Source: Prorocentrum cordatum (Eukaryota; Sar; Dinophyceae; Prorocentrales; Prorocentraceae). From it: a stretch of 39,738 bases of DNA. Below are positions 1 to 9,320 of the stretch, piece by piece (positions within the stretch are counted from its first letter, which is position 1; each line of letters starts with the position of its first letter). A program made the translations under genes and the position numbers. The stretch spans positions 375,001 to 414,738 of the forward strand of contig CAUYUJ010014335.1 in the NCBI GenBank assembly GCA_963575745.1. Direction: 5' to 3'. The notes beneath the pieces were generated by a model. The model had not been told where the DNA came from. It made no database searches and saw only the letters and a list, made by a program, of their open reading frames with translations.

Positions 1-690
1 CCATTTTCGTTGGCTCCTGGGAGGCCCAGCGGAGGTACGTCCCACGCGGACCACCTCGAGACCTCGCGGCGCCCTGGGGAGCTGCGATCTGCGAAATTGT
101 CGCCGCTTTCGTGGGCTCCTGGGAGGCCCAGCGGAGGTACGTCCCACGCGAACCACCTCGAGACCTCGCGGCGCCCTGGGGGCGCTGCGATCTGCGCAAC
201 TGTCGCCACTTTCGTGGGCTCCTGGGAGGCCCAGCGGAGGTACGTCCCACGCGAACCACCTCGAGACCTCGCGGCGCCCTGGGGGGCTGCGATCTGCGCA
301 ATTGTCGCCACTCTCGTGGGCTCCTGGGAGGCCCAGCAGAGGTACGTCCCACGCGGGCCACCTCGAGACCTCGCGGTGCCCTGTGGGGGGCTGCGATCTG
401 CGCAATTGTCGCCGCTTTCGTGGGTTCCTGGGAGGCCCAGCGGAGGTACGTCCCACGCGAACCACCTCGAGACCTCGCGGCGCCCCGGGGGGGGGGCTGC
501 GATCTGCGAAATTGTCGCCACGTTCGTGGGTTCCTGGGGGGCCCAGCGGAAGTACGTCCCACGCGGACCACCTCGACACCTCGCGGCGCCCTGGGGGGCT
601 GCGATCTGCAAGCACGGTCGCCATGTTCGTTGGCTCCTGGGAGGCCCAGCAGAGGTACGTCTTACGCGGTGCCGCTGCTCTTCTTGCTGC
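1..690. repeat. 103-bp minisatellite, about 6.5 units
   Basis: Units begin with GGCTCCTGGGAGGCCCAGC or a close variant near 12, 114, 217, 319, 423, 529 and 632, giving spacings of 102-106 bp. Each unit contains CCACCTCGAGACCTCGCGG and ends in a variable G run followed by CTGCGATCTGCG. The length differences come mostly from the G run. The array starts at or before the left edge of the window. Long frames cross it only because the unit is GC-rich and lacks stops; I see no reason to call a protein. Confidence 0.93.
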
Positions 691-884
691 GCTCTTCTGA
701 GTTCACTGATGGGTGCTCTTCTTCCGCACTGCGGGTTTTTCAGCATGCCCGTCAGCATTGAGTGGTCCCGAATGTAACCACCACATGTATAGAAAGGGTT
801 GGGTAATTACGTCGCAGGGTAATGAGTATGATTGTGATGATGATTATGCTGCTGACGGTGTTAATGAAACTCGGTTGGGCCGTC

Positions 885-1125
885 TTGGGGTTGCCTTGGT
901 CTCCTCTGGAGCATTCTTGGGAGTTCCTTTGGGCCCTCGTTGGCCGTCTTGGGACCCTCTTACGCCAGCTTGGGGCTCCCGTGGGGGGCCGCCTTGCGCC
1001 GTCGAAGGGCCTTCTCTAAGGCCGCCTCGGGTCACAATGGAGGTCCTCTTGGGCCATCTTGGGGCCGTCTTGGGTGCCTCTTGGGCCATCGTGGAGTCCT
1101 TTTGGACGCTTGGGGCGCCTGGGGT
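885..1125 (+). repeat. LG-type low-complexity array (CTTGGGGCC family)
   Basis: Degenerate 9-15 bp units such as GGCCGTCTTGGGG, GCCTCTTGGG and GGCCATCTTGGGG follow one another. In translation they give Leu-Gly-Pro/Ser-Trp-like strings. The same units recur at about ten places in the window on both strands, so this is a dispersed simple-repeat family and not a gene. Confidence 0.8.
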
Positions 1126-1182
1126 GCGGAAAGTTCCGAATTCTCCAGCGGGCGCACATGAAAATTAGGGTTTTGGCTTTAG

Positions 1183-1614
1183 CTGCCAAGCGGGATTTGG
1201 TCGCACACCGCTGTTGGATGGAAACGAAAGTTCAAAGTGTATGACAGTGTGGTGGTAAGTAAGCTATTGTACTCGCTCGATTCCCTGTGGTTATTGAAGG
1301 CTGACAAGTCGAGGCTCGACGCGTTCCACTGCCGCTGCCTCCGCCGAATCCTGGGCATTCCGCATTCTTTCTTCTCGCGAGTAAGTAATTCGAGCGTATT
1401 GGAAAAAGCGGGCGCCAAACCGCTATCTCAGCTTCTACTTGACAAACAACGCAAACTATACATCCGTGTCGTTTCCAGTGCACCTTCGTCCTTGGTACGT
1501 CAATGTTTATGTAATCTGGACGGTACCCCACGCAACTGGGTGGAACACCGGCGGCGCGGCCGGCCCAGACAGCAGTGGGCTTCCCAAGTGTACGAGATGA
1601 CGCAGCACATCTGA
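1183..1614 (+). mobile_element. LINE (non-LTR) reverse transcriptase, C-terminal fragment
   Basis: An open frame runs from after the stop at 1180-1182 to a TGA at 1612-1614. It contains SKLLYSLDSLWLLKADKSRL, then DAFHCRCLRRILGI, then RVSNSSVLEKAGAKPLSQLL, and ends in the basic string RRRGRPRQQWASQVYEM. This order (LLY-x-L, a two-residue acidic/basic hinge, RCLRRILGI, VLExAGxxPLS, RRRGRPRxxW) is the usual region after the RT catalytic domain in LINE ORF2 proteins, including those of dinoflagellates. The RT palm and endonuclease are missing, so this is a 5'-truncated copy or an internal remnant. The fragment itself has no frameshift over about 140 codons. There is no credible start codon, because it is a domain tail. 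Confidence in the family is good; the clade was not determined. Confidence 0.78.
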
Positions 1615-1865
1615 GGCCCCACCTCCCCCGTCCTTGTCTTCCTCCCCTCGCCTTGTTTTTTCCACTTTTTCCCTCTACGTGTACCTCGGAGCAGTATGGT
1701 GTTCCATTTTCTGCTTCACAGTCGCGTTGCGCTCCGCTGCCTGCTTCACAGTCGTGGGGCGCTCAGCGTTCTCGCTCTCGGTTGCAGTTCTTCTGAAGAG
1801 TCGCCAATTGCGCGCTCTTCCGCCCACGCGTCCTACCGGATGCACGGCTTAGTGGTGGTGGTGGT
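1615..1865. other. No gene seen; short local duplication
   Basis: This is pyrimidine-rich sequence after the LINE tail. TGCTTCACAGTCG occurs twice about 33 bp apart near 1710-1760. It could include the LINE 3' UTR, but there is no poly(A) or terminal repeat to mark an element end. Confidence 0.5.
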
Positions 1866-2320
1866 GCCAAGCGGGAAGTGCACCATCCTCTAGCGGGCAC
1901 CCGTGGAGTGGGGTTTCAGGCGTTAGCTGCCATACGGGAGGTGCAGCATTCTTCTGCGGGCACGCGTGGAATGGGGGTTCAGGCTTTAGCTTCCATGCGG
2001 GAAGTGCACCATCCTCAAGCGGGCACGCGTGGAATGTGGGTTCAAGTATTAGCTGTCATGCGGGAAGCGCGCCATCCTCGCGCGGGCACGCGTGGATTGC
2101 GGGTTCAGGCGTCAGGTGCCATGCGGGAAGTGCGCCATCTTTGAGCGAGCACTTGTGGACTGGGGGTTTGGGGGGTTGCTGCCACGCTGGGAGTGCACTA
2201 TCCTTTTGCGGGCACGTATGGAATGGGGGTTCGGGCATTAGCTGCCGTGCTGGAAGTGCACGATCCCCGAGCGGGCACGAGGGAAGTGGCCTCGGTGAGT
2301 CGGATGGATGCACGCAAGAG
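1866..2320 (+). repeat. 63-bp tandem array, 7 units, no indels
   Basis: Units start with GCGGGAAGTGCACCATCCT or variants at 1871, 1934, 1997, 2060, 2123, 2186 and 2249, so the period is exactly 63 bp across seven units despite many substitutions. The unit also carries AGCGGGCACGCGTGGAATG and TTAGCTGCCATGCGGGA. Since 63 is 21 codons, one plus frame reads a 21-residue repeat with the core AGTRGxxVQALA for the first four units, then meets a stop. There is no start context or flanking domain to support a protein. Confidence 0.92.
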
Positions 2321-3425
2321 TCTGCGGGTAGCGGGAGGGCGGTCTTTTATCAGGATTCAAAAAACCCTATAAGACAGAATTTGGCGTTCTTCCACGCATG
2401 AACGCACCAGGGGGCACGGTGGCGGATTGCACCTGCTGGGGAACATCTAATTTGCGTGGCGCCAGGGTGATTTAATATCCGGCAGCGCAGGATGACCTAG
2501 AGTGCGCGCAGGCATCGTTTAGCAGCCACAGAAGTTGTTGCAGAATTGCATGGACCATGCCATTCAATGTCGGTATATTCCGCTTGTCATTCCAACCCAA
2601 AGCACCAGCCCCTAGGTTTTATTGTCGGCGCCGATCTTCTTGGTAGACGCGTTTATTGTTCCGACGTCTACGGCTGTTATAGGTGTTTGGGGTATGATGT
2701 GTGGGACATTGCATCTGTCTTGGCGTTTCAAGGCTTTGAAAGAATGTTCCATCGCATGCCACCCTTGTCGAGGGGTCAGGTCTGAGTCCTAAGGCCCAAC
2801 TTGTATGTACTTACGGAGCGAGTATGATCAAGTTCCGAATATGCGGCATAGTTCCCATGGCTCTTGAACAGGTTCTTTGTCTCGACGGTAACCTCTCTTG
2901 TCCAATAATTCATCGAGGCATGTTCTGAAATACAGGGTGTTGACCATGTCGTGCTTTCCCCCTCTATCTCTCTCTATATATATGATGTCTCTCTCTCTTT
3001 CTCTCGTTGTCTCTTTCTCTTGGTGCTTCTAACTCTGTTGCAGTGTAGTGATGGCGCGTAAGATGCTCCGAATCTTAGATGGTGGCACAGCGATTTCGTT
3101 TAGTATGTGCGCGATCTTGCCAATTATGCAGTTCAGCGAGGACACAGACCGCCCATCCCGACCCTGTAGGAAGATCGGGGTGCGGCAGTCGTTGTGATGT
3201 GGATCGGCAAGTACCCGCCGAGCGTAGCACAGCCACCTTCGGCACCCTCAATCGGGGATCGGGGCGGCCTTCGGGTTGAAACATCAAACGTTGTCTCACA
3301 CATGCCCAGCTGTCTGCGGCGAATCCGTCACCATGACCGCGGAGCAGTCTGTGTGGCGTACCCTTTGACAGCCAGGCAGTCCGTCAAATGTGACACTTCT
3401 CGTCTACACTGTTTGAGGATCTCTC
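2320..3425. other. Unique sequence without a recognisable gene
   Basis: I see no domain, repeat element or convincing exon in about 1.1 kb. The only structure is a CT/TA simple tract at roughly 2956-3030 (TCTCTCTCTATATATATGATG followed by CTCT runs). Frames of 60-90 codons occur on both strands and look random. Confidence 0.5.
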
Positions 3426-3660
3426 ATGAGGATGGTCTGGGTCGTCTTAGGGCTGTCTTGGGATCCTGAGACTTAGGGGTCCCTTGAAGCTCTCTTGGGC
3501 CGAATTGCCGCTCTTCCGACCGTTTGGGGGGGTTCCTTGGACCATCGTGTGGTTGCATTGGGTCCGTCTAGGGGCCTTCCGAGGCTGTTGTGGGTCCTTC
3601 TGAGGGGCCTTCTTGGGGCTCTGAGTGGGCCCTTCAGGAGCGGGTTTCCTTACTGTTGGG
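3425..3660 (+). repeat. LG-type low-complexity array
   Basis: Repeats of CTTGGGxC, GGGGCCTTCTTGGGG and CTTTCCGAGG-like units belong to the same family as at 885-1125. The array abuts the 12-bp satellite after a C/G-rich junction near 3680-3710. Confidence 0.65.
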
Positions 3661-3769
3661 CCACAGCGCGTGTTATGGCTCCCCCGCCCCCCCCCATAAA
3701 GTAACACTCCGGCCCCTAGTACGCCCCCAGCACTGCCGCCGTGCGCATAGGCCTTTGTATAGGAACTTG

Positions 3770-4270
3770 GAGAGGGATCCGCGCAGGCATCCGCACAGAA
3801 ATCCGCATAGGGATCCGCATGGGGAACGCATAGAGATATGCATCGGGATCCGCATAGGGATCCGCATTGAGATTCCCAGGGTTCTCTACAGAGATCCGCA
3901 CAGGGATCTGCACAGCGATCCTCATAGGGATCCGCGTGGGGCTCCACAACATAGGGATCCTCCCCAGAGGCATCCGCGCAGGGCTCCGCAGGGCAACTTG
4001 CACAGGGATCCGCATAGGGATTCGCATAGACATCCGCATAGGGATCCGCATGGGCATGCGCATAGGGATCCTGGCATCGCTCGGACGTGTGCATTTTTCC
4101 TTCGGCGAGGACCATCGAGGAGCATCCTTGATCATTTAGCGAAAAAGCCACGCACGAAACCGAAACAAACACAGGGAATGGACGTCCGAGCGATGGCGAG
4201 GGATCCCCAGAGGGGTCCTCACAGGGATCCGCATAGTGATCCGCATAGGGGCGGTGGTCGCGGGCAAATT
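3770..4270. repeat. 12-bp satellite, GGGATCCGCATA units
   Basis: The dodecamer GGGATCCGCATA and one- or two-base variants recur about 30 times, in runs broken by short diverged stretches. Since 12 is four codons, the array translates as tetrapeptide repeats in every frame, for example RDPH, GIRI and IGIR on plus and ADPY, MRIP on minus. This explains the overlapping long frames on both strands here. A MITE (4072-4200) is inserted in the array. Confidence 0.9.
4072..4200. mobile_element. MITE copy 1 (129 bp, CATCGCTCGGACGT ends)
   Basis: The left end reads TGGCATCGCTCGGACGT and the right end ACGTCCGAGCGATGGCGAG; the 14-bp core is a perfect terminal inverted repeat. GGATC flanks it directly on both sides (4066-4070 and 4201-4205), compatible with a 5-bp target-site duplication, though in this array GGATC is also part of the repeat unit. 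The body is about 92% identical by eye to copy 2 at 10228-10356 and the two are the same length. There is no coding capacity, so it would need a transposase supplied elsewhere. Confidence 0.85.
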
Positions 4271-4292
4271 GCGGTGCTCCGGCACTCGTGGT

Positions 4293-4298
4293 GTTCGC

Positions 4299-4333
<35 letters not shown>
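4293..4333. repeat. (GA)n microsatellite
   Basis: About 20 uninterrupted GA dinucleotides. Confidence 0.97.
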
Positions 4334-4334
<1 letters not shown>

Positions 4335-4349
4335 ATCAGGAGGAGAAGG

Positions 4350-4975
4350 ACGACGACGACGACCACGAGGATGGAGGAGGGAGGTAAGGAGCATACCTCT
4401 ATACGCCACGTGGAGGCAACGACGCCTTCGCAGGCATGTGCTCGCCACAACTCCTCGTCGCTCTTCGTCGTCGGCCAACGTCGCCGTCGTCGTCGTCGTT
4501 GTCGCTCGTCGCTCGTCATCGTCGTCGTCGTCGTCGCTATTTGTTGCCGATCGTCGTCGCCATCGTCGTCGTCATCGTCGTCGTTGCTCGTCGTCGTCAT
4601 CTTCGTCGTCAGCTTCGTCCTCGTCGTCGTCGCTGTCGTCGGTTGTCATCGCTCGCTGTCGCCCGTCGTTGTCAAACGCCGTCCAATGCTTTCGAGGGCC
4701 TCTGCAGGTCTTCGGATGACTCCCAGAAGGCCTCTGAAGCTTCAGAGGCCTCAGGAGGCCTCCAGAGGCCTCGGGAACCTCCGGAGACCTCCAGAGGCGT
4801 CGCTCGTCGCAGTCGTCGTCGTCGTCGTCGTCGTCGCTCGTCGTCGTCGTCGTTGTCGTCGTCGTGGTCGCTCGTCGTCGTCTTCGTCGTCGTCGTCGCT
4901 GTCGTCGGTGTCGTGGTCGCTCGTCGTCGTCGTTGTCGTCGTCGTCGTCTGTCGTCGTCGTCGTCGTGCGCGCGG
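4350..4975. repeat. CGT/CGTCGT trinucleotide-rich tract with GGCCTC block
   Basis: Two imperfect CGT arrays (about 4440-4680 and 4797-4975) flank a block of AGGCCTC-type units (4690-4800: GGCCTCTGAAG, GGCCTCAGGAG, GGCCTCCAGAG). The trinucleotide gives poly-Ser, poly-Arg or poly-Val in the three plus frames and poly-Asp/Thr on minus. I do not regard any of these as proteins. Confidence 0.85.
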
Positions 4976-5676
4976 TGGACCGACGCTGTGGTGGCGCCGG
5001 AACCGCACGACCGGGGGGAGGCGTTACGTTCTGCCGCCCCCAAGGCCCCCCCCCATGATGCCCGCTATCGTTAAGTCGGGCACGTCCCTCTACAGGAGGA
5101 CTATTCAGAAACAGTCCCAAAAAATAGTCTGGGGACGATTGTTGGCCTTTTTTGGACCATTTTTGAACATTGTTTAGCTCTTTTTTCATTTTTCGTCCAA
5201 AATCCGCCTCTAGTTTCAGGCAGGGGGGTTCGTCCACACGGCAAAAAATGGATGCTTGACGAGGGGGGGGGGCGAGAGGATTGCAGAGGGCACACCAGAC
5301 ATCACCTGGCATTGGGCCGCGCCTCGGCGTGCCCCGAAGGCACAGGAGCGGATCTCTGTCCGTGTGCGCAAAGCACTCGCCGAAGGGGAACGCATTGGAA
5401 GGCGGTGGTGTCCACGCAGCGGCGCGTCGCTTCCAAAGACTAGGTTTAAGTCGGGCCTGTCCCTCAACAGGAGGACTATTCAAAAATACTTTAACAAAAA
5501 TAGTCACGGGACGATTTTTGTCACAATTGTGGCATATGATTAGACCTTTTTTTGTGTGTGATTATTTTTCATTTTTTTCGTTTACAATCCCCCTGTAGGG
5601 GGACATGCCCGACCTACGACTAAGGTCGCGTCAGTATATTCGCATAGTGGCATTGCCGATCGGCGCTTTGGCATGA
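4970..5676 (+). CDS. 3' part of an unidentified gene, three exons
   Basis: Three coding-like blocks join in frame: about 4970-5069, 5287-5443 and 5625-5676. Block 1 reads WTDAVVAPEPHDRGEALRSA and ends in TAT C. Block 2 reads GTPDITWHWAAPRRAPKAQE and RISVRVRKALAEGERIGRRW and ends in ACT AG. Block 3 reads SRQYIRIVALPIGALA followed by TGA at 5674-5676. The joins C|AG (Gln) and AG|G (Arg) keep one frame across both junctions, and the frame ends at a stop shortly after the last join. I do not recognise the protein. The upstream limit is unknown, because the frame runs back into CGT repeat. Both introns carry the same inverted-repeat element. The model rests on splice consensus and frame only, with no transcript. 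Confidence 0.42.
5070..5286 (+). other. Candidate intron with introner-like element, copy 1
   Basis: The proposed intron starts GTTAAGTCGGGCACGTCCC and ends GGATTGCAG. Its first 30 bases match the first 30 of the next intron (5444-5624) at most positions, including CAGGAGGACTATT. The matching right terminal repeat is decayed: AATCCGCCTCTAG at about 5203-5215 corresponds to AATCCCCCTGTAG in the next copy. The length is 217 bp and the phase is 1. Confidence 0.45.
5444..5624 (+). other. Candidate intron made of a TIR element (introner-like), copy 2
   Basis: The proposed 181-bp intron starts GTTTAAGTCGGGCCTGTCCC and ends CGACTAAG. From GTCGGGC inward, the left end is an imperfect inverted repeat, over about 30 bp, of the right end (CCTGTAGGGGGACATGCCCGAC at the core, 5590-5611). 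The centre is A/T-rich and unlike the flanks. The element fills the intron almost exactly. Flanking ACTAG and ACTAAG may be a decayed target duplication. It is either an intron created by element insertion or a MITE next to fortuitous splice signals. Confidence 0.5.
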
Positions 5677-5699
5677 TACGTTAGGGCACTCCCAGCTGC

Positions 5700-5915
5700 G
5701 CTTGTCGTGCGTGGCGAACTGCCGCACTGTCGCAACACATGTCCCAGAGGCTTACGCCATTCCGCCGACCCAGGCGGTCTTGGACTCTGCGGGCACGGTC
5801 CGCACCGACTCGGCTGCCGTGGCCCAGGCGCTCCGAGACCACTGGGGCGAGGTCTTGAGGGCAAAGCCATTGGCTCTGCGAAGAGCGACGCGCGCGCGGG
5901 GCCTTTTGAAGACTG
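5700..5915 (+). mobile_element. Possible LINE ORF2 linker fragment
   Basis: One frame reads AVLDSAGTVRTDSAAVAQAL then RDHWGEVLRAKPL. The pattern 'D..G.v.TD...va.aL..HW..vf' is typical of the segment between the endonuclease and reverse transcriptase of LINE ORF2 proteins in dinoflagellates. The frame then runs into LG-type repeat. No catalytic motif is present, so the assignment is tentative. Confidence 0.42.
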
Positions 5916-6560
5916 TTTGGGAGCTTCTGGGGGCCTCTCTTGGGCCTATTCGGGGGCCCATTTCTGATTTGTTCGGGGGCCACTGCGCCTGCTGGCGGTC
6001 TCGGGAGAGCCCTCTTGGGGCGGAGTGTTTCAGATTCCAGTTTCAAGTACCCCCCCCTCTTGGGCCCTCTTGAGTCGGAGGTGGATAGACCTCCTGCCCT
6101 GACACGTTGATTAAGGAGTTGGCCGTTTTCGGTTCGCGAGAGGGCGTCGCGGCCGTCATTTTTGCGGGTCCAGGTCCGTCGGTTTCGGTCCCAGGCCGTT
6201 TTTCACTAAAGCGTGGTTTAGTAAAGGAAGGTTTGTCCACCGCCGACTTGAGCCGTGTTGGGCCCCCGTGGGCCGTTTTGGGCCGTCTTGCGGCCATCTT
6301 GGGCCATCTTGGGGCCCTCTCGGGGGCTGCTTGGGCCGTCTCGGAGCAATCTCAGGGGCTTCCTGAGCAGTCGTGGACGCTGTTCCGACCAAAAAGCGAA
6401 GATGTTTGAAATCCCCTTTTTATCTCAACGAATTGGACGGCGTTTGCGTCTTGGTGCATTTTGGGGGCTCCTCTTGGAGCCATCTTGGGGCGTCTTAGAG
6501 GCTTCTTGGGTCGACTTGCGGCCATATTGGGAATTGTTTGGAGCCTCCTCGGCGTGTTCG
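5910..6560 (+). repeat. LG-type arrays with a short unique spacer
   Basis: CTTGGGGxC-type units occur at 5920-6075, 6255-6365 and 6465-6545 (GGCCATCTTGGGGCC, GCTCCTCTTGGAGCC). The stretch between, about 6085-6245, is unique and holds no domain I can recognise. Confidence 0.6.
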
Positions 6561-7915
6561 AACCCAGCTTGAGCCAGCTTAGATGGCACCTTGGGCACCG
6601 TTGAGGCCACGGAGTGTCGATGTCGAGGCTCCAGAGGTCGCCAGAGGCCCCCAGGGTGCGTTGGCGAGCTAGTGTTCCCTCCCCCCCTCCAACGGCAGTT
6701 TGGACCCCGGGGGAGGGAGGGGAACGGGGGAGAGCGGGGCAGCCAATCATCCGCCACGCCTCGCCCCCGGCAGGCGGGGGTCGGCGGGTTCCGGTGGTGG
6801 GGTCCATGCGGCGGCGCGGGGAAGGCTGCGCGACCACTGGCAGGCGGTCGTGGGCTGTCTCGGTTTTCTCACAGAGCGGTCTCGGGGTGTCGGCGACGAT
6901 CGTGGCGTCACAGGGCTTTTCAGGAGGGAGAAAAACACACAGACACAATGAATCGTCGATCCCCGAGAAAATATTGGCCAATATGGGAATTGGGCGGGAA
7001 GACAATCACACAGAAAATATGGGAAAAGATGTGGAGCCTTTTTATGTGTGTGTGTATTTCTTTGTGTGTCCCAGGGCCCCTTCAGTTTTGTCATTACCGT
7101 CATTGGGTGGGTTGTCAGTACCTCTTGGTGAAATGCGATGAAGAAGCCATGACCTAGAAGCACACCAGCCGTTGCAACCGCAGTGGCGCATTCTTTCAGT
7201 GCGTATGTGGTATATGAAACGGGTCGCGGGCGCAGTTCGTTACCCGCAAGTTGTCGATACACGCGCTTGTAAGTCGAGTGTACGATGTAGCGCAACGACG
7301 TTCATTCCAGAATCGGTGCATCGGTGTTTAAGCTATATGCCAGTTCGCAAACTCGTGGTTGTCGAATTGAGTGCGTCATTGAGAATGATGAATTCAGAGG
7401 CCTCAGGCAGAATGGATAGCTAGTTGTTGGATACAGGCTTTGTTATTTCGCTTGAACCAGTTTCACGCTCAGAGCCAGACCCCAGCAGTCTCGATGACGC
7501 GTCTTATCGTGCAACCCGCTTTGTGCGGAATCGCACGATGTTCAGCAGATGTTCTTTTTGAGCTTGAGAAGTTCCGACCTGCCAAAGTCAGCATGCGTCT
7601 GCGGTGGCACCATACTTGACAGTCGGGCCGCAAGGGTGTGGCATATTAATTTCTGTCGCACGTGTTCTCACGTCGATTGTGGTCAGTGGGTGGCCGAAGG
7701 TGCATTATTCCTCTGCACGTCTTTAACAGTTAAGGACCTTTTGCTCAACTCTGTCGCTGTTGCGTTCGTGAACGGAGGGGCGGGTGGCCATTGCAATGAC
7801 GAGCGAAACCAGTGCAGCAGAACTGGTGCGACCAATCAGACACTCATGATCCACCCCACCCCATTCTTGTATTCTCTTCATGTTCACCCCCTTTATTCCC
7901 TCCGCCTGCACCTTC
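6560..7915. other. No supported gene
   Basis: This 1.35-kb stretch contains GC-rich sequence with G runs (6690-6800) and then unique sequence. Frames up to 217 codons on minus and 188 on plus overlap one another and show no domain or consistent codon flow. From about 7850 the plus strand becomes pyrimidine-rich up to the relict spliced leader. Confidence 0.45.
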
Positions 7916-7919
7916 TCCT

Positions 7920-7934
7920 CCATTTTGGCTCAAG
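7920..7934 (+). other. Relict spliced-leader sequence (15 nt)
   Basis: CCATTTTGGCTCAAG is an exact match to the 3' 15 nt of the dinoflagellate 22-nt spliced leader. This is the part expected to remain when a retroposed, SL-capped transcript is trans-spliced again at the AG inside the leader. It follows a pyrimidine-rich run. The first downstream ATG (7954-7956, in CCCCATGTG) opens a short frame with no recognised domain. Confidence 0.7.
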
Positions 7935-7969
7935 GACGGCTTGCTAACATTCGGTTGTGAATTCCCCAT

Positions 7970-8340
7970 GTGTTCCACCCTCTTCTTCGCATCACGCGGT
8001 CCCGACCCAAGTATTCGACATCTGCGAAGGATGGGAACGCGCCCCTTGGAATAGATGGAGCTCGGCATTGGGAAATCGTCTCCACGTCTAGTAGATGTTG
8101 GGTAGGCGGGTCCGTGATCACTTCCTCCGGGCGCTGCTTGACAGGTGTACAGGACATAGGAGTCACCAGTTTCTTTGCGTCGGGCTCGAGCTGAACGTGT
8201 TGGGAAGTTTAGCGCGGTGGATGGTGTGGCACGTCGAGAACCTAGCGGAGACCGAGAACGCAATTGAGTTGGAAACGGGATAAGTCGAGAGGGCGGAAGT
8301 GTAGGAGTCAAGCACTGCCCCACGGCGTTTACACTTGGAG
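7970..8340 (+). other. Unassigned sequence downstream of relict SL
   Basis: A 74-codon plus frame to 8194 contains GIDGARHWEIVSTSSRCWVG. If the relict SL marks a retroposed mRNA, this could be its body, but I do not recognise the product. The antisense frames are equally long, so strand is uncertain. Confidence 0.25.
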
Positions 8341-8374
8341 AGTCCTTGCCGGTGTGTAAGCAGTTGGGTATGGA

Positions 8375-9060
8375 GTGCGCGGAATGTTCGTGCCCATAGG
8401 TTTTGCCACAGGTTGCACCCATTGGTTGCGTTTGGAGGTGCGAGCATATCGTGTGGCCATCGATTGCGCCCATGGGATGCGTTGGGAGTGCAAGGAAGTT
8501 GCGAGACATAGATTGCTCCGCAGGTTGCCCCCGCGGTTTGCGCCTGAGGATGCGAGGATGTTGCGTGGCCATGGGTTGCGCCATAAGCTGCGCCCTTGGG
8601 TTGCGCCGGGGGGTGAGAAGAGTTCGCGTGGCCATTGGATGCGCCCATGGGCTGCGCCCGTTCGTTGCGTGGTAGATCGCGCCCATGGGTTGCGCCTGGG
8701 GGTGCAAGGACTTCGCGTGGCCAATGGTTGCGCCCATGGGTTGCGCCACAGCTTGTGCCCCTGGGTTGCGCCTGAGGGAATCTGGATATCGCAGCGCCGT
8801 ACAATGCGCCCATGGGTTCCGTCACTACTTACGCACACAGGTTGCGCCTGTGGGTATATCTCATGTATTGTTCTTGGGGGTGCGAGTCTGCCGCGTGGCC
8901 ACAGGTTGCACGTCCGTTTTCGCCCATGGATTGCGCCTGTCTGTGCGAGGATATCGCGAGGCTACAGGATGTGTCCATGTATAGCGTCTGGGGGTGTGAA
9001 GATGTCGCGTAGCCACAGGTTGCGCCCATGTATTGCGTTTTGGTATGCGCCCATGAGTTG
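8375..9060. repeat. Irregular TTGCGCCCATGG minisatellite
   Basis: Sub-repeats of GGTTGCGCCCATGG and GTTGCGCCTGGGGGTGCGAGG alternate with CGCGTGGCCAnnGG. CGTGGCCA recurs near 8453, 8566, 8630, 8716 and 8894, with a CGTAGCCA variant near 9008, so the higher-order unit varies between about 60 and 115 bp according to how many 18-22 bp sub-units it holds. Frames of 200-300 codons are open on both strands because of the unit composition. Confidence 0.85.
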
Positions 9061-9320
9061 CACATGTCGGACGAATGTTGAGTTCGGCCATGAGGTCCTG
9101 CCTAGGCGTACTACTGTTCAAATGGCATGTTTTACACCGAGTGTGTTGCCTCACACATAGGTATATACATGAACCGATCCAAAATACAAATGTACCCTCC
9201 TTATGGCCTCTAGGCGCCCAGTCCGCAACCATCTGGGAAAGCTTGTTGTTACCTTCCCGGTTCGTTTCCCAGAGGCGGCCCAGATATACCAAGTGGGTGC
9301 CAAAACGGGACAAGCGGTTT
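9060..9320. other. Unique spacer, no gene seen
   Basis: This is low-GC sequence relative to its flanks, with no motif or repeat that I recognise. Confidence 0.45.

Noticed and set aside
1-25. CCATTTTCGTTGGCTC at the window start as a spliced-leader relic
   Set aside because: It is the beginning of the 103-bp minisatellite unit (TTCGTTGGCTCCTGG), which recurs without resemblance to the leader.
1866-2320. CRISPR-like regular spacing
   Set aside because: The 63-bp units diverge along their whole length. There is no constant repeat with variable spacers, no cas-like genes, and the window is eukaryotic.
6790-6870. LRDHWQAVVG as a second LINE linker fragment
   Set aside because: Only the short RDHW match is present, and the flanking sequence does not follow the linker pattern seen at 5740-5880.
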